Positions 44,567 to 56,399 of a stretch of 64,000 nt of DNA are shown piece by piece. The notes under the pieces are model-generated. The model was not told where the DNA came from. It ran no database searches and saw only the letters and a list, made by a program, of their open reading frames with translations. Where the stretch lies: NCBI GenBank assembly GCA_003254925.1, contig QANZ01013790.1:300920-364919 (forward strand), given 5' to 3'. The stretch's first letter is position 1. The number at the start of each line of letters is the position of its first letter. Source of the stretch: Chamaecrista fasciculata (lineage: Eukaryota > Streptophyta > Magnoliopsida > Fabales > Fabaceae). The translations under genes were made by a program, and so were the position numbers.

Positions 44567-47364
44567 ATGAAAAGTTTCAGAGACTGGGTTTTCTCTCAGT
44601 TACTATCTAAGTCATTCGTCTCTTCTAGACCCTTATCAGGCAGTCATAGTTTCTATGATGAGGGATCTTTGAATGGAGAATGTGACGACCAAGGTACGGC
44701 CCTTATATCATAGCTTGTCTGGAATTACTGATTTTTCACTTATTTTCTCACAATAGTAAATCATCATGCAAGTTAAGCTTGACATATCAAACCCAGGTTA
44801 AGTTAACTACCAAATACAGTGGGAGTAGGTAGCATCATTTAATTTCTTGATGTGTATATATAATTTGGATAGCTTTTGACTATTAGTAATACATAATGCT
44901 TAGAGGTCGTCCTTGCAAGGGGTGTATAAGAAAAATCTTGATATTCCTTGTTAGTTACATAACCTTTTCTTGATTATAATGAAATTCTTAGTGACTATTC
45001 CTTTTAGGAATATGATATTATATAATTAAGATGTCTACACTCCCTATTAGCCTATTATTGATAAACGTGAGATAAGGCTGATACATTGGTTTTTTGTTAG
45101 GTTCAGCTGGATCGACTGGTTTGGTCGTGTCACCAGTTCCTTCCAACACATCAGACTCTTCTGACAGTAATCAGTGTAATCCACATAGTTCCACCATGCA
45201 GCAAGTCCTAGGTACAGAAGTTTATCAATCTCAATATAACACCAATGAAAGACAGAGGGATCCCTTGGCTAAGATTGAGGATCTCCAAGTTAAGTTTTTC
45301 CGCCTGATTCAGCGCCTTGGCCAGTCACAAGAAAATATTCTGGCTGCAAAGGTTCTTTATCGGATGCATCTGGCAACTTTGATTCGTGCTGAGGATTCAG
45401 ATCTGAAAAGAGTAAACCTTAGTGTCAGTAGAGCACGAGCAATAGCAAGCCAACAAGAGGCGATTGGTGTGCCCCAATTAAATTTCTCTTGCAGAATACT
45501 TGTCCTTGGTAAAACAGGAGTTGGTAAAAGTGCTACCATAAATTCTATATTTGATCAAGCAAAAACCATTACTGATGCATTTCAACCCGCAACTAATCGT
45601 GTCCAAGAAGTTGTTGGAACTGTCAAAGGATTTAAAATAACCGTAATAGATACCCCAGGTCTTCTGCCTTCCTCTACCAGTAATGTAAAGAGAAATAAGA
45701 AGATCTTGCTTTCCATAAAGAGATTTATTAGAAAGTCACCCCCCGACATTGTTTTGTACTTTGAACGGCTTGATCTTATCAATGCTGGCTATAGTGACTT
45801 CCCCCTTATGAAGCTCATAACTGAAGTGTTTGGGACAGCAATCTGGTTCAACACCCTTCTTGTAATGACTCATTCTCACTCAGCTGTTCTGGAAGGACCT
45901 GATGGGAATATTTTTAATTATGAGTCACATGTGTCTCAATGTTCTAACTTAATGCAGCATTGTATTCATCAAGCAGTCTCTGACTCAAGACTTGAAAACC
46001 CCATCCTTTTGGTCGAGAATCATCCTGAATGTCCAAAAAATATTATGGGGGAGAAAATTCTTCCAAATGGACAGGTCTGGAGATCTCAGTTATTGTTATT
46101 TTGCGTTTGTACAAAAATTCTGGGGGATGTCAATTGCCTTCTTAAGTTTCAGAACAGTGTGGAACTAGGGCCGCTAAGTAGTGCTCGAATGCCTTCTTTA
46201 CCTCATCTTCTCTCAGCCCTGTTACACCGTCACTCTTTATCTGGTCCAAGTGGAATGGATGACGAAATTGATGAAATATTACTCACGGATATGGAGGAAG
46301 AAGATGAATATGATCAGCTCCCATCCATTCGAATCTTGAATAAGTCCCAGTTTGAAAATTTGTCTAAGGCACAGAAAAAAGAATATCTAGATGAGCTGGA
46401 TTATAGGGAGACTCTTTACTTAAAGAAACAGCTGAAAGAAGAGTACCGTAGATACAGAGAGGAGATGCTCCGGAAGGAGCAAAATTTGTTGAATACCGAT
46501 GATGATCAGCCGCCACCTCCCGAGCCTGTTCTGTTGCCAGATATGGCTGTTCCTCCAAGTTTTGATTCAGACTGTCCTTTACATAGATACCGTTGCCTTG
46601 TTGCAAGTGACCAATGGCTTGTGAGACCTGTTCTTGATCCCCAAGGATGGGATCATGATGTCGGCTTTGACGGTGTAAACTTGGAGACAGCTATGGAAAT
46701 AAAAAAGAATGTATATGCCTTGGTCACGGGACAGATGAATAAAGACAAACAGGATTTCAGTATTCAATCAGAGTGTGCTGCAGCTTATGTGGATCCTGCG
46801 GGTCTCACAAGTTCTATAGGTGTTGATGTTCAATCTGCTGGAAAAGATCTGATATATACAGTTCATGGCAACTCGAAATTGAGAAACATAAAGCATAACA
46901 TTGCAGACTGTGGTGTTTCTGTGACTTCTTTTGCAAAGAAGTATTTTGTGGGTGCTAAGATCGAGGATACCGTGTTAGTTGGTAAGAGACTAAAATTTGT
47001 CATGAATGCAGGCGGTATGCAGGGTCCTGATCAAGTGGCATATGGCGGGAATTTTGAAGCTACTTTAAGAGGAGGGGATTTTCCTGTGAGAACCGACAAT
47101 GTGAGTCTTGCAATGACCGTCCTCTCCTCAAATAAAGAGATGGTACTGAGTGGAAGCTTAAAGTCTGAGTTCAGGCTGAGTCGAACCCTGAGAGCATCTG
47201 TCAGTGCTAATCTCAATAGTCGCAAAATGGGGAAGATATGTATAAAAACAAGTAGCTCTGAGCATTTACAAATTGCACTTGTTGCAGTTTACTCAGTTTT
47301 CAGGGCCATACTACGTCGAATGGCAGCCGAGAACACGAGCGAGGAAATAACGGATGGAGGTTAA
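44567..47364 (+). CDS. TOC90: Toc90, chloroplast outer-envelope import receptor GTPase
   Basis: Two coding exons, 44567-44693 and 45101-47364, give 796 residues. The protein is the smallest member of the Toc159 receptor family. These GTPases bind transit peptides at the outer envelope as part of the TOC translocon. The start MKSFRDWVFSQLLSKSFVSS is the family's short N-terminus. There is no long acidic A-domain, which separates Toc90 from Toc159, Toc132 and Toc120. The AIG1-type G domain follows: P-loop RILVLGKTGVGKSATINSIF (GKTGVGKS at about 179-186) and the G3 DTPG (about 226-229). Then come LLVENHP, the acidic EEEDEYDQLP, the conserved KKEYLDELDYRETLYLKKQL, and the membrane-anchoring M-domain from DQWLVRPVLDPQGWDHDVGFD to the end. 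Length matches the family. Confidence 0.95.
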
Positions 47365-48160
47365 GCGGTTTGTCTTCTTTGACGCATCTTATTTTATTTG
47401 AGGGTTAAATTACCAGACATAGATTCGGACCTTTCTTTCCCAAGTAGAGAGACATAAGTTTAGGTTTCAATTCTTTCGAGGAGGCTATGCCTGAGTTTTT
47501 CTTGTTCTTTATTTTTGGGATGCCTGTCTTGGAGTAATGTCAAAGGCAAGGCCGGCATGTTGAATATATATCTGTGAGTGGTGTTGCTGAGAACTTTGAC
47601 AGTAGGATTTGTCTCAAGCAAATCAATTCACAACTGTATAGAAAATAAATTTAAGAAAATGTTTGGTCTTGTTTCTTTTTTTTCTTTGTGAATTATTCCA
47701 TTCAGTTGGAATGAGACAAGATAATAATAATTCAGCAATGTTTCAAAGGAATTCTTAATGTATGGAAGATTTTTAAGTTACTGAGGCTCTGTCTCACAAA
47801 TCGGAATCATCTCGTCTGAGTGTCTCACCTAGATGCAAATATTGTTGGTTCACATTGAGTGATGGCTAGGTTTTGGTTTGTTTTGGTTTTTTAACTCCTT
47901 TTGGGGATTAATGTATGGTGTTTGGAAATGGCAGTAGCTAATAGACTGCAAAAGCTTATCTATCATATATGAAAAAGAATTTATATGATTAATCTTTTCA
48001 GTTCTATAGGAACAAGTCATGAAGATCAAGAAAAATCAGTTATTGACTGCCACTGGTGAGGGAATGTAACTATATTTTTGTTGGAAGATTTTTATTATAA
48101 TCAAACACGAGGTATGTCGAGTTTGAATTAAGGTGAATCTACGGACTAACACAAAAAAAG
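47365..48160 (+). other. TOC90 3' UTR and intergenic DNA
   Basis: No gene is seen. A duplicated ttttggtttgttttggtttt word is near 47872-47890. Confidence 0.5.
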
Positions 48161-48652
48161 AAGGTAAATTATGTTTTGGTATCCTTAGGTATGAATCAGT
48201 TCTATTTTGATACCATGTTCTTTCAAAAGTGATATTTTGGTAGCTTGTTCTATTTATCGTTAGTACTTTGGTACCCAAAATTTTTTTTTCCGTTATCTCT
48301 TGATCGAAAAAAGCACGTGCAGGTCATGTGCATGGTCAAAAATACAAAATCCACCATCTTAAACTTAAATTTCATGATTCAACCTCCAAAAAAATACGAT
48401 TCAGTATGTATTTGAATGTATCGTGTTCTTTTGAATTTGAATCGTGAAACCTGAGTTTAGAATGATAGATTTCGTGCTTTTGATAATGTACGTGATCTAC
48501 ACGTGTTTCTTTCATAAATAAGTAACAAAAAAAATAGTTTTGAGTATTAAAGTACTAACTATGTGCCAACAGAGTATTAAAATATTATTTTTAAAAGAAC
48601 AAAATATTAAAGTGAAATCGATATTTCAAGATACCAAAATGTAATTTACTTT
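48161..48652. mobile_element. 'TTTGGTACC' foldback element
   Basis: The left end AAGGTAAATTATGTTTTGGT pairs with the reverse-complemented right end AAAGTAAATTACATTTTGGT. The arms carry repeated 'ttttgataccatgttcttt' words and their inverse. The centre (about 48290-48520) holds its own inverted repeat (atttcatgattcaacc against gaatcgtgaaacctgag). The flanks are A-rich, so a target duplication cannot be judged. Confidence 0.55.
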
Positions 48653-48661
48653 AAAAAAAAA

Positions 48662-49829
48662 TCATTTGTATGATTGCTAAATGCTAAGTGTGGAGTGCAT
48701 GATTTGTTTTAGAAATCCAAAGATAATAGCAAGTCTTTCTATTGTCGCGTGGGTGTATAGGGACTAAAGGAGTAGAGATGGCAGGTGTTCCTTCTAAAAA
48801 ATTTCAGCACCCATCAAGTGGGGATTCAAACTGGATTGACCCATTTTATTATATAATGTCCCTTTATGCCTTGATGACACCAATAAGAACCCATTATCAA
48901 ATTATTTTTCCAACTAATACCATACCTTTCAAATCTCATACGAAGAACTTGATATCTTACTAACTACTAACTGCTAACTACTCATATGTAATCAGATGGA
49001 ATCAAAATTCTTCTAATTATTTACTAATAATTCATTAAGTTGATAATTTTTTTACTATCTATGATATTTCTTAGAACACTAGTAAAATCGATTAAAATAT
49101 TTTTTATTGACAAATGGTAATAAAAAATTTTGGGTAAAAATGCACTTGGGTATCCTGTGATTAGGATCGAATTCACTTTGGTACCCTAAAAGACAAAATT
49201 TGACACTTTGATATTCTGAGGTTTGTGCCGTTAGTATTTTGGTACTCTATCGTTATTTCCGTCAAGATTTAATGGAAAATTGTTAGCACTTCTACAAAAA
49301 TTACAAAATGCCCCCAAATAGTTTCAAAATTTTCAAAAACATCCCAAGATCATAATATTTGAGGACTAAAATGAAAATTATAACAAATTTTTGAGGTCAA
49401 AATGTAATTATGAAAAATATTGGAAAAAGAAGAAAATTACATATTAGTCCTAAATCAGGAAAATAAAAAAAAGGTTTTTTTTTTTAAATCAGGAAGAAAT
49501 TTACAACCAATTAATTTCTAAATCTTCAATACTACTATTCAACCAGAATACAAGATTGAGTTCCCTTTTTTTTTTAAATAGACAAAAAAGTTTAAGCTCA
49601 GTATCGGATTCATAANAAAATAGTCATTTGTTGGGCCCATACATAACAAGCCCTTTGTTTTTCTTCTTCTTATGTCATAAGTGCTTACGATTTTGCTTTG
49701 TTTTATTTGTTATATCTGAGGTGAGGATCACTTCATCTACGTGGCATTATATGCCCTTCTCCACAAAAATTAATAAATCAAATCATACCAAGTTGTTGTC
49801 CCACTCTAAAGACCAAGCATAATCATTCA
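48662..49829. other. Intergenic, with a degenerate foldback arm at 49135-49260
   Basis: A decayed 'actttggtaccc' arm lies at 49135-49260. Nothing else is recognised. Confidence 0.45.
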
Positions 49830-49843
49830 TTTACTTTGATTGT
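49830..49843. repeat. 14-bp target site duplication, left copy (LINE)
   Basis: TTTACTTTGATTGT is identical to 52929-52942. The downstream bases differ (tgaatg here, cttgaa at right). Confidence 0.92.
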
Positions 49844-49924
49844 TGAATGTGGGCCCAAAAATCTCGTTAAATGTGGTTGTTGAATGGAGATAGAAACACT
49901 TCTTATGACTTATTTCCATAAGGT

Positions 49925-51386
49925 GGTTAAACGGAGGCGGGCTGCTAATAGAATTCTTAAGCTGCAAAATGATCAGGGTGATTGGGTGGAGAATTATGAA
50001 GATCTGGAGAGCTTGGTCTTACACCATTTTTCTGCCATTTATTCTAATGAGCAATAGGCTGATGTTCTGAATCTTGACAATTGGTTGGAGGCAGTCAATG
50101 TTCCTAAGATTAGTCAGGATCACCTTGCTATGCTAAATAAACCGCGGGAGGATATTGAGATTAGTGAAGCCCTTAATCAATTGCAAGCGTTTAACTCGCC
50201 TGGTCGTGATGGATTACCTCCGGGGTTCTTTCAGAAATATTGGGGCATTGTTGGCAGGGATATCTGTAATATGGTTCATAGCTTTTTTCATCGCGGTTTT
50301 CTGCTTAAACAGCTCAATCATTCCTTTATTATACTTATCCCTAAAATCCAAACGCCTTCTTCTATTCGCCAATTTCGCCCTATTAGTCTTTGTAATGCAG
50401 TGTATAAGATTATTTTTAAAATTATTGTCGACAGGCTTCAACCTATCATGCAGTTTATTATCACCCCTTTTTAGAGTGCTTTTATTAAAGGAAGGTTTAT
50501 CTCAGATAATACTTTTCTTGCTGCAGAACTAGTCAACTATGTTCATAGAGTAAAGAAGGTTAAAACATGTTGGGGGGTGGCGAAGATTGATTTGTATAAA
50601 GCGTATGACATGATTCAGTGGCAGTTTTTGGAAAGAGTCCTTGTTCACATGGGTTTCCCTGGCCATTGGGTCCGTTTGATTATGCAGTGTGTCAATACTG
50701 TCACCTACACTATTCTCCTAAATGGGCAAAAAGCTGGTTCCTTTTGCCCTCAAAGAGGTCTCCGTCAAGGTGACCCGCTGTCTCCGTATTTATTCATTAT
50801 GTGTGCTAATGGTTTATCTTTGGCGTTGATTAAAGCTGAAGCGGAGAAGAGCATTAGAGGTATCAAGTGTAGGAAGGACTGTCCTATGATTTCCCACTTG
50901 CTATATGTTGATGATCTGCTGCTGTTCTTTGAAGCTTCGATGCAAAATTGTACTAATCTGAAAACAGTTCTTGATACCTTTTGTAATTTTTATGGGCTTC
51001 AAGTTAATGAGGCTAAGTCTGTTGTGGTGTTTAGTCCAAATACTCCTAGAATTCATAAAAAGTTTCTTTGTTCTACCTTGAGAATGGGTCAGGCCAATCA
51101 AGTTGGGAAATATCTAGGGGTTTATATTGATGGGATGCAACCGAACAGGAGAAACTTTCAGGACATGGTTGACAGAATTAACTCCAGACTTGTTGGTTGG
51201 AAGTCTAAGTGTTTGTCACAGGGTGGTCGTCTTACTTTAATTATGTTTGTGCTCCAAGCTGACCCGGTTTATAAGTTCTCTATTCTGGATTGCCCCAAAG
51301 CTGTCACTGATAGGATTGACAGGCTGTGTACTGATTTCTTCTGGGGTTATGGGAGTAGTGGTGCTAAGAAGCCTCATTTTCCTTAA
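49925..51386 (+). pseudogene. LINE ORF2 remnant: reverse transcriptase
   Basis: The frame carries the RT hallmarks in order: SPGRDGLPPGFFQKYW, HSFIILIPKIQTPSSI, RQFRPISLCNAVYKI, KIDLYKAYDMIQWQFLE, GLRQGDPLSPYLFIMCANGL, and the catalytic box HLLYVDDLLLFF. Plant L1 elements usually have FADD at that box; here it is YVDD. In-frame stops occur near 50056 and at 50472-50474, and the frame shifts near 51340-51390. The protein therefore cannot be made as one chain. Confidence 0.85.
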
Positions 51387-51389
51387 ATC

Positions 51390-52884
51390 TAAGGTTTTGA
51401 GATTTCCAACTTCTCAAGGAGGACTCGCTTTGAAGGATACTAGGATCATGAACAAAGCTCTTCTTGCCAAGAATGTCTGGCACATCATTCAACAACCTGA
51501 TAGTCTTGCAAGCAGATGGGCTAGAAGTAGGTATGGAGGAGCTGATGTTGATGTTAACTTCAAGGCTAATGCGGGGAGCTCCTTCATCTGGAAAGGTATA
51601 GTTAAGAACAAGGAGTTAATTTTAAACCATCTCTTTTGGAGGGTGGGCTGTGGGAAGGATATTGATGTCTCTAGCAAAAGATGGGTGGCTCCTTGGTGTG
51701 GTCCTGCTGGAATTTTCTCTGTTGCAGATTTATGGGATAAAGACAGTGGTATGTGGAACTTACAGGTTATTAGAGGTATGTTTAACGAAGAGCAAACCAA
51801 TGCTATTGTTAATCTGTTGCCATCTGTTTGTGGGCTTCAAGATAAGTTGATGTGGGATCGTGATAGTCATGGTCAATATTCTGTTGCGGCTGAGTATAAA
51901 ATATTGATGTCTGCAGCATCGTACTATACCCCTATAGCTGCCCCAATTTCTTCTTTTCCGTGGAAGGACTATTGGAGGAGCAAGTTGCCTTATAGAGTCC
52001 TTTTGTTCGGATGGAAGGTGATCTCCAATGCTGTTGCTACTTCTCATAACCTTAACAATCATCATTGGAAAGTTCCAGTCGGCTGTCTATTTTGTTTGGA
52101 TGATAACGATTCTGTTGACCATGTTTTCTTTCATTGTGATTTTGCAAGAGCTGTCTAGTATGGGCTTCCTTTTGGATTTAGGTATGATAGTAATACTTTC
52201 CCTACTATCACTAGTTGGATTCTGTTCTGGTTGCAGAGTTGGAAGTCTGATAAGGTGAAATTCCATGAGGTTTGGTCTTCTGTTTTGATTACTCTGGATA
52301 GTATTTGGTCCCATAGGAATAATTGCTTATGGAAAAATCATAGTCCAAATACTATAAAAGTCATCCAGGAGGTTGTCAACAGGTGCGGGTTGTATTCTTC
52401 TGCTTTTATCATGAATGCTCATAAGTCTTGCAGGCATAGTATGTCTTCTTCAAAGAGAAATCGCATGGCTGCTCCTTCTTTGAATCATAACACCTTAATG
52501 TTTCTGAGATTAAATTTCTATCAGAGGCATTGGTATGTGTGCGGATTGTTCACTGGGACCAACCTCACTCATGTGTTTATGGAAGCTCAAAAGGACAAGG
52601 ATGAAAATCTGGTTCAAGCCGTTTCTTTCCTTAGGAAAGTTTTGGGTAATGGGTTTACAGGATGTTATCATGTGCTCTTTTGTAATATAAAGAAAGTGGT
52701 AGATCTGTTGTCTAGTTATTATCCAGATCCTAGGATTTCGTCTGTTATTTATGATGTTAAGTGGTTATTAGGTTCTGATTGTACTGTAGTTTGGTGTACT
52801 AACCATAGTAGCTCTCTATTAGCCAATATGTGTAGGGCAAGAGCTGCTTTCCTAGACTCTAAGTTTACCTATATTGTTCTGTAA
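51390..52884 (+). pseudogene. LINE ORF2 remnant: zf-RVT and RNase H-like tail
   Basis: It continues the RT in another frame. TSQGGLALKDTRIMNKALLA and SSFIWKGIVKNKEL lead into the zf-RVT block (FPWKDYWRSKLPYRVLLFGW, then CLFCLDDNDSVDHVFFHC). One in-frame stop at 52156-52158 separates this from a final open stretch of 217 codons (52231-52884). That tail has the outline of an RNase H fold but lacks the clear DxDGA start, so it is probably inactive. Confidence 0.78.
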
Positions 52885-52928
52885 TTTGTTCCTAGTTATA
52901 TATAAGCGGTTTTATCAAAAAAAAAAAA

Positions 52929-52942
52929 TTTACTTTGATTGT
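52929..52942. repeat. 14-bp target site duplication, right copy (LINE)
   Basis: TTTACTTTGATTGT directly follows the poly(A) tail of the LINE and is identical to 49830-49843. Confidence 0.92.
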
Positions 52943-54868
52943 CTTGAACCACCTTTATACAATCCAATCTTTATATTTATATTTATATATAAATTGGGAT
53001 AATTTTAATCAGGACAGGTAGAAATATTTTAATCAATTAGGATAATTTTTTTTTGTTAAAGTAATTTAGATGACGTGATAGCGCTTCAGTTTAGAACACG
53101 ACAACTGAATAGGTCTTAAGGCTCATAGAGCACTTAAATAGGTTTTTACAGATAAATCACAAATGAGGCATCAACAAGAATCGAATTCAAGTCATACAAT
53201 TGTCATGGATGAAAGGTGAACATGTGAGTCGAACCTCCAGGATCAAGACAACTGAGCAGACATCTAGGCTCATAGAGCACTTAAATAGGTTTTTACAAAT
53301 AAGCCGCAAGATGAGATATCACCTAAAAATTAAAATCGAACTCAAGTCATACAATTATCATAGGTGAAAAGTGATCAAGTAAACCAAACCTCATTGACAT
53401 TGAGATAAGATTATTTTGCTCTAAATAAATTGACTAAATTATTTTTATAAAACTCAGCTAATTATTTCAGATTATTTTTTTTAGATTTATGTCAATAATG
53501 TTTTGAATTGATATTTTTTAATGATATCATTACTGTTATTTATAAATTATAATTATAATTATAATAAAAGTAATGATTGTAAGCATTAAAATCCTGTAAC
53601 AGAGAATTTAGAAAAGAAAATTGAAAAAGAAAAGTGTGAAAAAGCAGGATTTGATAAGAAATATAACAAGAAAAATAGAGAAATACAAGGAAAAAAATTC
53701 AATGGTATATTTTAAAAAAATACTAAAAGTCTTAGAAATACCAAAAGTAAATCAAACATAATAATGTAATATTTTTAAGAATATTCTAAAGTAATCTAAA
53801 AAATATTTTAATTTATTCCGATTAATTTTTTTATTATTTTATTAAGATTTATATTCATTGAAATCACATTTCTAACCACATAATTCACAAGAATGAAAAA
53901 AGTAATTCCCATACTAAACACTTCAGTTTTAAACTCTCAAGAAACACGTTTCCCAAATCTTTATATTTAGAGAGTCAAAGAGAAAAAAAATTGATTAAGT
54001 CATAAAGAACATCAATATATTGTACCAAAAAGAATATGAATATATAAATAAACTTAATAAAGAACATAGAATTCATATACTTGGGGTAATTTGAAAAAAT
54101 GACAATTTTTAATATAATCATAAAATGTCTTCTTCGCCTATATATTAAACAAATTAACCATAAATAAAATAAAAATCTCCTAACAAATAAAATAATAACA
54201 ATACATTTCTTTCTTTCTCTATTTTTTTTTTATAAATGAGAATATTCATGATCGAAAACAGTGACTAATTTTTTTTTGTAAGGATCCACCATTTAAAAAA
54301 AGTGATTCGCCACAATATTTTTTTAGTAAAAATGTCAAAATCTTTTCAATTCACGGGGTATGTTCTTGGAATCATTCCTAGGGTTTTACTTCTCTAACAT
54401 AATCATCTCTATTTCAGCATATCCCATTACGATTCCTTTCAAATTCCAGATTCCTTCAGCCATCAGCTATCTTGTCCCAACCAAACTATGTTTATTCAAA
54501 CATCATTTTGCTCCCCACATTAAAAAAAAACACCCAATGATACAAAATCAAAGAATCATCATCATCACCAAACATCTATAATTCTGCCCTCTCATCAGGT
54601 TGGATGAAAAAGCCAAAGTTGACCGACAAAATCTTCACACACATTAATTTATACATATATATTAATATTAATAATAATTGGCATGTAGAGAAAAATTTTG
54701 TCTTCCATTTTTTTTTCTTAAATTTCTGCACTAGGATATACATTTTATTTTATCCCTAAAACTAACATCTAATTTTCAAATTCAATGGACTAACCTGGAA
54801 ATGTATGTACTACCAAAACAATCACACAATCTAAGTAAGAGTTTTGTACAAGAAATGTGTTCGAAGCT
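52943..54868. other. AT-rich intergenic with one large tandem pair
   Basis: No gene is supported apart from the repeat at 53101-53395. The ORF at 54360-54581 has no recognisable domain. Confidence 0.5.
53101..53395 (+). repeat. 148-bp tandem duplication (imperfect)
   Basis: Copy one starts acaactgaataggtcttaag at 53101 and copy two acaactgagcagacatctag at 53248. Both continue ggctcatagagcacttaaat and end with caagtcatacaatt words. Similarity is roughly 75-80%. The cgaattcaagtc and gagtcgaacc words are reminiscent of SINE promoter parts. Confidence 0.6.
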
Positions 54869-56143
54869 TCAAGGTGAAGCACCCCACAAAACTTCAGCAA
54901 CAATGGTTGCAGCTTCAGCTTCAGAAATGGAAGCTTCTCTCACTCTTTCCAGAATCCCTTGCTTGAATGCTCTTCTCTCTCTCTGTCTCAATCCTTCTCC
55001 TACTTCCAATTGAACTGCAAATCTTGCCACACAGCTTGCAAATGGATGGCTCTTCAAGAATCTCATTTGCTTGCTTTCTCTATTCCCTTTTTGTTCTTCA
55101 ACCCCTCCAACACTAACCCCTCTTTCTTCTTCATCTTCATCATCATTGTCTTCTTCTTCTTCTTCTTCGTTTTCTTTCTCCTTGTTAGTAGTACTACGCC
55201 GATCCAAATCGATCAAATCGCCACCTAATTCTGATCTCTGCAATTCCACGAGCTTCTTCACCAAACCTTCCTTCAACATTGCTTCCACCGCCTCTTTCCT
55301 TCCGAAGTATCCAATTTCCAGAATGCAATCCATGGCTAAAACTCGCATGTGCAGATCCTCCGAGTTCAGGAAACTCATGATTTTCGGGATTTCGCCGTTC
55401 GATTCGATTTCATCCACGATTGGGGATTTTATCGATCGGATTAGGGAACAGAGGACTTGAATCGAATTCACAGAAGCCATTGATGTTAGAGCACGAGTTG
55501 TTGGGCCCATTAACACTTGACCTACGAAAACGTCCTTATTGAATCCAATCAAAGCCGCGATAGCGAACGCCGCGTGCTCTCGAATTCTCTTAGAGCATTT
55601 CGGCTCGCAGAGTATCGATTCCAGCGAAGAGAAAACCCTAAATCGGAGAACCAGATCCTGAATCTCGCGATTAAACCCTAGCGAGACGCGGTCTTCGAAT
55701 TGAACCAGAAGCTTCACTAATTCCTCTTCCTCGTCGTCTCGAATCGGCTCTCGCAGAGCCACGCTTAGCTCGCCGATGGTCACGCGGTCGATCCACTTCT
55801 GAATCTCGGACTCGATTGCGCCGGCGATTTTGGAGGCGGAGTGATTGGAGACTTTGCGAGAGACGAAAGAGCGAAGACTGAGATGGCTTCCTCTCTTGGT
55901 GTTTCTGAGAGAATCGACGAGATTCTTGAGATCAGTGAGATGGCGAGAAAGAGAAGAGAGGTTAGGGTCGTCGGAGAAGATGGTGTCGGATTCTGTGTGA
56001 AGCTCTAAGAGAGCTTTAATGGCGGCGGAGTTGGGGTCGTCGGAGATGAGGCTAGGGTTGGCTTGTAAGTCATGAGAAGCTTGTTTGAGAACTTGAAGGA
56101 CCTCGAGAAGTTGTGAGGTTCGATGCTTTGGTGGGTCTGCCAT
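54869..56143 (-). CDS. ARM-repeat protein, intronless
   Basis: A single exon encodes 424 residues from the ATG at 56143. The start is supported by a leader with a (GAA)n run and a TATA-like AAATATAG about 75 bp upstream. Helical, Leu-rich armadillo-type repeats run from about 165 to 300: IREHAAFAIAALIGFNKDVF, SIQVLCSLIRSIKSPIVDEI, and IMSFLNSEDLHMRVLAMDCI followed by LEIGYFGRKEAVEAMLKEG. An acidic low-complexity insert (about 318-340, EEEEEEDNDDEDEEE) separates these from a C-terminal helix region. There is no U-box, signal peptide or membrane segment. Plants have several intronless proteins of this kind annotated only as ARM-repeat superfamily. The role is unknown, and binding of another protein is the likely function. 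Confidence 0.85.
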   Translation of the reverse strand: MADPPKHRTSQLLEVLQVLKQASHDLQANPSLISDDPNSAAIKALLELHTESDTIFSDDPNLSSLSRHLTDLKNLVDSLRNTKRGSHLSLRSFVSRKVSNHSASKIAGAIESEIQKWIDRVTIGELSVALREPIRDDEEEELVKLLVQFEDRVSLGFNREIQDLVLRFRVFSSLESILCEPKCSKRIREHAAFAIAALIGFNKDVFVGQVLMGPTTRALTSMASVNSIQVLCSLIRSIKSPIVDEIESNGEIPKIMSFLNSEDLHMRVLAMDCILEIGYFGRKEAVEAMLKEGLVKKLVELQRSELGGDLIDLDRRSTTNKEKENEEEEEEDNDDEDEEERGVSVGGVEEQKGNRESKQMRFLKSHPFASCVARFAVQLEVGEGLRQRERRAFKQGILERVREASISEAEAATIVAEVLWGASP

Positions 56144-56177
56144 GGATGAATGAATGAAGCAGAGAGAAAGATTGTAG

Positions 56178-56195
56178 AAGAAGAAGAAGAAGATG
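56178..56195 (-). repeat. (GAA)n microsatellite in the ARM gene leader
   Basis: Five to six GAA units (plus strand) lie 35-50 bp upstream of the start codon. Confidence 0.7.
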
Positions 56196-56399
56196 GTGTT
56201 ATTGACTTATTTCTTCTATATTTGTTTGTTTCTTTGGGTTTAGTATGTGTTACATATAGTGTCTCTTTTTTTTTTTTTTTTCTGGAATGAACTTAATGAC
56301 CAGTCTTCTTCTCTATTATTATCTATGATGCATGAGAGCTCCCTCCACTTGGAGACGGATCTTATAAAACACACACACATACGTATATGAATTCCAATG

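Larger units (their letters stand above)
49844..52928 (+). mobile_element. 5'-truncated L1-type LINE with exact target duplication
   Basis: The insertion is bounded by TTTACTTTGATTGT at 49830-49843 and again at 52929-52942, a perfect 14-bp duplication. It ends in a poly(A) run (about 52919-52928). Only the second half of ORF2 remains: reverse transcriptase, the zf-RVT region and a degenerate RNase H region. ORF1 and the endonuclease are missing, which is the usual result of incomplete target-primed reverse transcription. The intact duplication and few lesions suggest a fairly recent insertion. Confidence 0.92.

Noticed and set aside
50901-50935. YVDD box taken as evidence for a copia RT
   Set aside because: The surrounding motifs (GLRQGDPLSPYLF, zf-RVT, poly(A), 14-bp duplication, no LTR) are those of an L1-type LINE.
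54959-55460. Plus-strand ORFs rich in Ser and Phe
   Set aside because: They are antisense shadows of the ARM-repeat gene and its acidic insert.
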